Origin: Cryptomeria japonica
Taxonomy: Eukaryota > Streptophyta > Pinopsida > Cupressales > Cupressaceae
Reading direction: 5' to 3'
Length of the DNA stretch: 64,000 nt
Assembly: GCF_030272615.1 (NCBI RefSeq)
Contig: NC_081409.1
Coordinates: forward strand, 877,245,594 to 877,309,593
The notes beneath the pieces were generated by a model, which saw only the letters and a list, made by a program, of their open reading frames with translations, did no database searches and was not told the DNA's origin. The position numbers and the translations under genes were made by a program. Shown piece by piece: positions 58,449-64,000 of the stretch (the first letter of the stretch is position 1; each line of letters starts with the position of its first letter).

Positions 58449-58462
58449 CAACTCTGATACCA
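58449..58462 (-). other. GagE primer-binding site (initiator Met)
   Basis: TGGTATCAGAGTTG on the minus strand, two bases from the 5' LTR. It matches the usual plant initiator-Met primer site TGGTATCAGAG. Confidence 0.8.
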
Positions 58463-58464
58463 TT

Positions 58465-59288
58465 TGATGCAACCATAACTAGTGAAACCCTCAAAAGAGA
58501 GCTGGCCAACTTATGCAGCAAGAGTAACACAACGAAAGCAACAAGAAACCATAACAAGATTACATAAATAGATCATATTATTGCTTTAGAAATTCTAACA
58601 ACCATCTGGTTACCATCGTATAATCATCAAAGAACATCTAACAGTTAACCGGTTACATGCAGGCTTCAAGCCAAATACAATCTAAGCGGGACTCAAAGAA
58701 TCAATCGAATCACTAATACGAATCTTGATCCTTTTTTTCAATTCTACTTCCTCTGTCCCTATAAATGATTACATAATATCATATTTATACCCACCAGAAC
58801 ATATCTGGGTCGGCCTCATAAGATTACATTTACCAATGCAGGAAAATGAAACGTGTAACTAGGTCGGGCCTAAGAATTAATTAAATATTTCTAGAAAATA
58901 ACAACCAAGAAGTGCGGTTCAGTAGGAAGGTCGGCCAAATGCCAAAGAACATCAGACAAGACCCCAAATAGGTCAACATGCTAAGAATCACTCCGATAAT
59001 GAAGGAAACCCAACCGGTATGCACAAGAACTGTTCCGGAACCCAGAAACAATCAATTGGAAGTGATAACTGATTGAAAAAGAACCCAAATGAACTGGTAA
59101 TCTAGAATTAAGCACACAAACCAACCGAAAAACCAAAAATAAGATCTACCACGAAAATAAAGCAACTACTGGTACCAACTGGTAAGAACACAAAAAACTA
59201 CACAATGAGCTAAACAAGAACAAAACCGAAAGGAAATGTTTTTGGTTGATGCAAAGATTGCTCATCGACCGGGGATGCTCCTACATCA
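58465..59288 (-). repeat. GagE 5' LTR (824 bp)
   Basis: Partner of 54127..56357. It represents the empty state of the solo LTR site near 59065. The right flank continues in CAC/CAT triplets. Confidence 0.88.
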
Positions 59289-59313
59289 CACCACCACCAC
59301 CACCACCATCATC
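59289..59313. repeat. Right remainder of the trinucleotide array
   Basis: CAC and CAT triplets directly beyond GagE, in register with the array at 53500..54126. Confidence 0.8.
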
Positions 59314-61689
59314 ATACAATCAATTAATTGTTATCTTGAATATAGAAAAAGATCATTTTAATCATTTTAACGTTGTACTTGCTTGCTTGTGTGTATTTTT
59401 GTTAATCTAAAATTTTCATGATCTTATAATATATACCATCCCCTTCAATAAACACTAACCAACATCAAACATCAACATGTTTCACACCTTCAACTAATAC
59501 ACTTGAAACATGCACTTTTAATGTAAGACCATATATATCTACATCTACTTCAATAACATACAATTAAAATAATCATTTTCCATGATGAAGATTTTCTTTT
59601 AGGCCATAGCTTGTCTTATATGAGATGTTTCTATCTTGAAATCAGACATGATCCAAATCTATCATTTAGTCTTTTCACACCTTGGCATAAGGTAGTATTG
59701 ATGTGTGTTAGTTGATAATTTCTTGTCTTTTTCTTTTGTTTATATTTTTTTATCTTTTGATCTTTCTTTGATTTGTCTTTTGACCCATACTATGCCTACT
59801 CAAAGTCATCAAAATCATGCCATATCATGGTGTGTTTTGAATGGTATATACTAGGGGAAAGGTCTTCTATTTTTTAGCACCATGTCATTTATATCTCATC
59901 ATGAATCTACCAAGAGCATCAGAGGTCTTATGAGTGCAAGGGTATCATTTTCTCTGTTATTTTCTTGAGAGTCAGCCCATGCATTGGATGCCTTATCATT
60001 GTGCTATTATGTACCCTAGTACATAATATCCATTGCTATATTAAATAAAGGTTGCTAAAATCAAAGTAAATGTAATACATTATCATCATTAAATCATCAC
60101 GGTTCTTTCATATTTTTCTCTTCATTTTCTATTTTTCCAGTCAATATCTCACCTATTTAATTTTCACATAAATAATATCTCGAAGGAGCTTCAATCATCT
60201 CATCTTTTCTTATTTGCAATTTCTTACTTGACTAGGGTACATCCTCTTCTTCTCTTCTAATTTTCCTCTCTTATCTACTTTTATTTTCTTTGAAAATTTA
60301 TCACTTTGAACATTGCTTTAAAAATAAGCAAAATGTATAACACGAAAAACATTCCTCTTAACTTCAACATTTATTAAATATTCATCATATTAATCATTAA
60401 TCATTTGTTTATCATCATTTATTATCTATTAAATACCATTTATGATAAACATCACATCGTTTAATGTTTCCCATTTATCCATTTAATTAAATAGTATTTT
60501 TTAATTTAATTAAATGTGAACTAATTATCCACTTTCAAATAATTTGCAGTTTTGATCCATTAGTCAACTTAGTCATCACTAATTAGTTAACTCAATTATC
60601 ATTAACAAACTTAATCTCATCTCATCAATTAGCCCATTCTTCAAATTAGTAACTTCCTCATTAAATTATTTAAATAATTCATAATTATCTTCTAATTAGA
60701 AAGTTCTTCTTTTCTCACAAGTCAACATCATCTTCGAATGAAAACTCATTACTCTCAATTATTAAATAGTAAATTGAATAATTCAATATTATTTCCTCAT
60801 CATTTCAATATACTTGTAAATTTTCTCCTTTTTAGTCAAGTTGACCCCACAATCAATTTAGTTAACTATTTGTTTCATTCTTATCCTCATCTTCTAATAG
60901 ATTTTTCTCAGAAAAATCTATAAATATGATCATTCTTTCATCATTTTCATATCTCACACTTTATGCTAGTTAATTCTATCAAATGTACCACTAGGAAAAT
61001 GAAATATCATGCTATCGAGTTGCATCCACATTCCAACAAGTGAAGCTACACATATCATTTGAGTTTTAAAACATAAGGCTAATTTAATATGAAATAGATT
61101 TGATTTCTTTATACTTTTTAGTCTTTTGCTTTCTTATTTGTTGCTCACAAATGCAACTAAGTTCATAATATCTTTTAAGAGAAATAAGCAATACAATCAT
61201 TTTGTAAGTTCATAAATGAATCATAGCGTAATCAAATATGAATAAAAATAGTGTAATACAATGCTACTCAAATACATCTAATCCCAATAATCATAAGATT
61301 TCATCATCTAAAACTCATAATTAGCAAGCAAGAATGTTTAACATGTAAAGATGCATTGAAGTGTCATCAAAGTCACCATGCAATGAATCATTACTAGTAC
61401 CAATAATGCTACCATGTAATGAATTGAGAGTTTGGAATTAAGTGTCAATAATATTTATGTGAGAAGGCAAATAACCTAATATCATAATGTCTTATATCAT
61501 TATATAGTGTATCACTGACAAAAACATTATCACGAGTATCCATAAAATTGGCAGGAGATGTAAATGAATGATAATCACAAGGTAGATCATCATATATATA
61601 AAAAATGAGGTATGGTACATAGACTTTTATCCTTATATTTATCACATAGTGCATCATCAAGTGAACATGAATATATGGGAATAAGTATT
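59314..61689. other. Unassigned AT-rich sequence
   Basis: Strongly AT-rich and stop-rich on both strands. The ORFs at 60738..60923 and 61445..61729 have no recognisable motif. Nothing else seen. Confidence 0.35.
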
Positions 61690-63060
61690 TGTAGTGTCGT
61701 AGCTTGTACATCTTTATTAGTGTGTCCAATTTTAGACTCTCCTAACACCTATTTTAGTATTTCCCTCTCCTCTATGCATTATAGAACCTTTATTGTAATT
61801 AATTAATATTTAATTCAATCTTATGGGTATTATTCCATTTTATTACATCATCACACTCTTATTGGTCTTTTAATTCTAGATGTGCCCTTTATCATTTCAT
61901 CTTGATTTATCCTTAATCTTACCCTAATTTCAATTCTCAAAGCATATTTTGTATACCTATGCATTATAGTTTGAGCCAATAAGTTCAATTTGGCATTAGA
62001 TTCCCATTAGCTCGCATCCCTAGAATTTTGGAAAAAAATTGGTAGGACCAAGGTGTCAAGATTAGGCATGGTCCCACACTTTTTCCTGTAAATTTCAAGA
62101 GGATAACTTGGTAGTCCTATCTAATTCAAACCCCCCTCTATGTGAAAATATATCAATTCTAAGTCAGCCTAATGGTGATTTTAATTATGAAATCCCTAAA
62201 TAATGCATCCTTCTCAATTCATTTCAATCATCTAATCTTACGATAACATTATCATCAGTTCAAGAGCAAGTCATCTTCCTCAAGAGAAAATCGGATTCAA
62301 GGAGCAGTAAACTACATCAAGGCATCTTCACATTATGTTTTATCTATGATTTCATGATGGATGTTATGTGATTTATCATGTTATTGCATCAACACATGGA
62401 GGACTTATCTTAAGAACATTGCATCACCTATTGAAGGTATAATCATCTACATTCAAGCAGTTTAGCCTTGCCCTCAAAAGGCAAGCTTTTCCAATTCAGT
62501 TCAAGTTCTATTTTTATTTCAATTAGGGTTAATTCCAAACCCAGGATTTGACTTAAGGCAAACCCCTATCTCCAACAACTTTCTCTTTCTTTCTATGTGT
62601 AGGAAACAAGTGTGAGAGTTGCACTTGAGAATTTTGATAGAGTCAATGGTGACAAATAGGTTAGCTTTTGATGAAGAAAAGTTCATAGGACCAAGGCAGA
62701 TCTGTGCTACTTGGTCCCAAAAAATCAGGTTGAACTTCTAGGAACAAGTTAGATTAATATCTTCTTTTGCCCATATCTTAGTTGGTGACTCCATGGGACA
62801 TCTATAGCTTACCATTTCTACCACTTTACTTCAATTATCCATGGTTTTGACCTAATTTCATAATTACCAATCCAATTTCAACTTAGAAAGAGGGAACCAA
62901 ACTTTAACTAATGAATCTAATCATAAGCACTTTCCTTATCTAGATTGAGGCTAGATCTATTAGGTTCACCCCTCTTTCAATGTATTGGCTAATTTGGTTA
63001 ATTAGTGGTCTTATCCTACTTGGTGAAACCCTAGTTTCAATTTACACCATTACAATATCA
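61690..63060 (+). repeat. LTR-like sequence R2
   Basis: Begins TGTAGTGTCGTAGCTTG and shares ordered patches with R1, including the 'aaacccaggatttgacttaaggcaaaccc' region near 62540 and the 'ctagatctattaggttcacccctc' region near 62950. It is more decayed than R1, and its right end is uncertain. Confidence 0.4.
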
Positions 63061-64000
63061 ACCTATTATAACACGTAAAAGGAATATCATCACAAGCCAC
63101 AGCAACATTACAAATGTGTAAAGAAAGTGTAACCTTGCCAATATCCAACATAGAAGGTGTATTAATAACATAAGGAAAAGCCTCGTTGGGTGAATGCTCA
63201 TTATAGACACCTAAAATCCATCCTTACATTTTAACTATATTTCCTCACTAATCCCATAATGCCTCCAAATGTACACTTATCTTCCAATCATATCCACATT
63301 ACCTATTTATTTCAATCTAAAATTCTGACAATCATAATCCATCTGGTACTATCCGTGTCTCCAAATTTTAAAGACCATGCCATTAACATGCAAATACATG
63401 CTACTTGAGCAACTTGATGTCCAAACACATAAAGAGAGCATCCAATTACCTAAGTTTTGCATTGTTTTTTTTAATTTCCATTTGAAATTGCATCCCTTAG
63501 TTGCTCAATCGTAGGTCTTAGTAGGAATCAGAGTAGTATTCAATTTTGTTTATGTTTTCTTATTTATTCTTTCATTTTCCCCATTACAATCATCACTGTC
63601 ACAAGCCACAAGAGAGGTAAGATCAATATGAATAGCATAGAAATAGTTGAGAACTTACCCAAGATGGAAGGATTGGAAGTCACAAAATATATGGACACAT
63701 CAAAATAAGTAGTTACACATCAATGCATATTAGCCAATGAAAATAACTTATGATGATCCATGATGATGAATCATCCAAGTGTGGGTGGGTTGGATCAAAT
63801 AAACACGAAAATCAATGCACAAACCTTAATCAATATTTGATAATGAAAAACAAAGAAATATAGATCTAAACCTTAGGCAAATCTAAAAAGGATACACTCA
63901 TAGAACTAGATCCAAAAACCTTAATGAGGATAAAGAGATAAACACAAAGACCAAACCCTAGGTTGTGAAAGAATGTAAAGTTCACAAAAGGTGCAAAAGG
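63061..64000. other. Unassigned AT-rich sequence at window end
   Basis: No ORF, repeat or motif recognised. Confidence 0.3.

Larger units (their letters stand above)
54127..59288 (-). mobile_element. GagE: gag-protease-only gypsy element inserted in the trinucleotide array
   Basis: LTRs 54127..56357 (3', about 828 bp without its nested solo LTR) and 58465..59288 (5', 824 bp) flank only 2.1 kb encoding gag, a zinc knuckle and a protease. There is no RT, RNase H or integrase. This matches the kind of non-autonomous plant elements called TR-GAG. The flanks catca (54122..54126) and cacca (59289..59293) differ by one base, but both lie in triplet repeat so the duplication cannot be judged. It would depend on enzymes of another gypsy element. 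Confidence 0.85.

Overview
The window is plant nuclear DNA made almost entirely of LTR retrotransposons. I see no convincing host gene, rRNA, intact tRNA gene or CRISPR array. Dual-RNase-H Tat-clade Ty3/gypsy elements, Ty1/copia elements and AT-rich, stop-riddled copies point to a seed plant with a large, repeat-rich genome. A gymnosperm is my guess, from general appearance only.

Layout. (1) 1..11747, minus strand: 'TatA', a Tat-clade gypsy element cut by the window's left edge. It has gag, protease, G-patch, RT, degenerate RNase H, archaeal-type RNase H and integrase in one frame broken by six stops, an extra ORF upstream of gag, a long leader, a tRNA-Trp-type primer site and a 1379-bp 5' LTR. 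(2) 11748..14322: unassigned sequence plus the 3' tip of an old copia element. (3) 14323..23288, minus: 'CopD', a complete but decayed copia element with target duplication CCTTC, itself split by a solo LTR (16212..17744, duplication GAAAC). (4) 23365..49718, minus: 'TatO', a second Tat family, complete at both ends with duplication ATAGT. Its gag was hit by 'TatB' (34412..45454), a sister of TatA. A later deletion appears to have removed TatB's 3' end, its 3' LTR and part of TatO gag, leaving an in-frame TatB-TatO fusion ORF. (5) 49719..50960, plus: a copia RNase H remnant with its LTR. (6) 52012..53276 and 61690..about 63060: two diverged LTR-like sequences. (7) 53500..54126: a long (TCN)n trinucleotide array, interrupted by 'GagE' (54127..59288, minus), a gag-protease-only gypsy element whose 3' LTR holds another copia solo LTR. 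(8) 59314..61689 and 63061..64000: AT-rich sequence in which I recognise nothing.

Most interesting region. Between the TatO pol end and its 3' LTR lies a gene on the opposite strand. It has its own TATA box (24395..24404), a 22-codon first exon, a canonical GTGAGT...TGCAG intron that keeps frame, and a long second exon encoding a plant mobile domain (PMD) protein, now broken by many stops. Its intron holds ten tandem copies of a short stem with a constant 15-nt loop. The stems vary in a compensatory way, which suggests a selected structure. The same intron holds CGCGTCTGTG-type repeats that occur in the opposite orientation in the TatO 5' leader.

How the parts work together (family knowledge). 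LTR promoters on the minus strand drive gag-pol RNA, a tRNA primes at the site next to the 5' LTR, and purine tracts prime plus strand at the 3' LTR. All coding regions here are broken, and most stops look like C-to-T changes at CAG or CGA codons, as expected of methylated, silenced elements.
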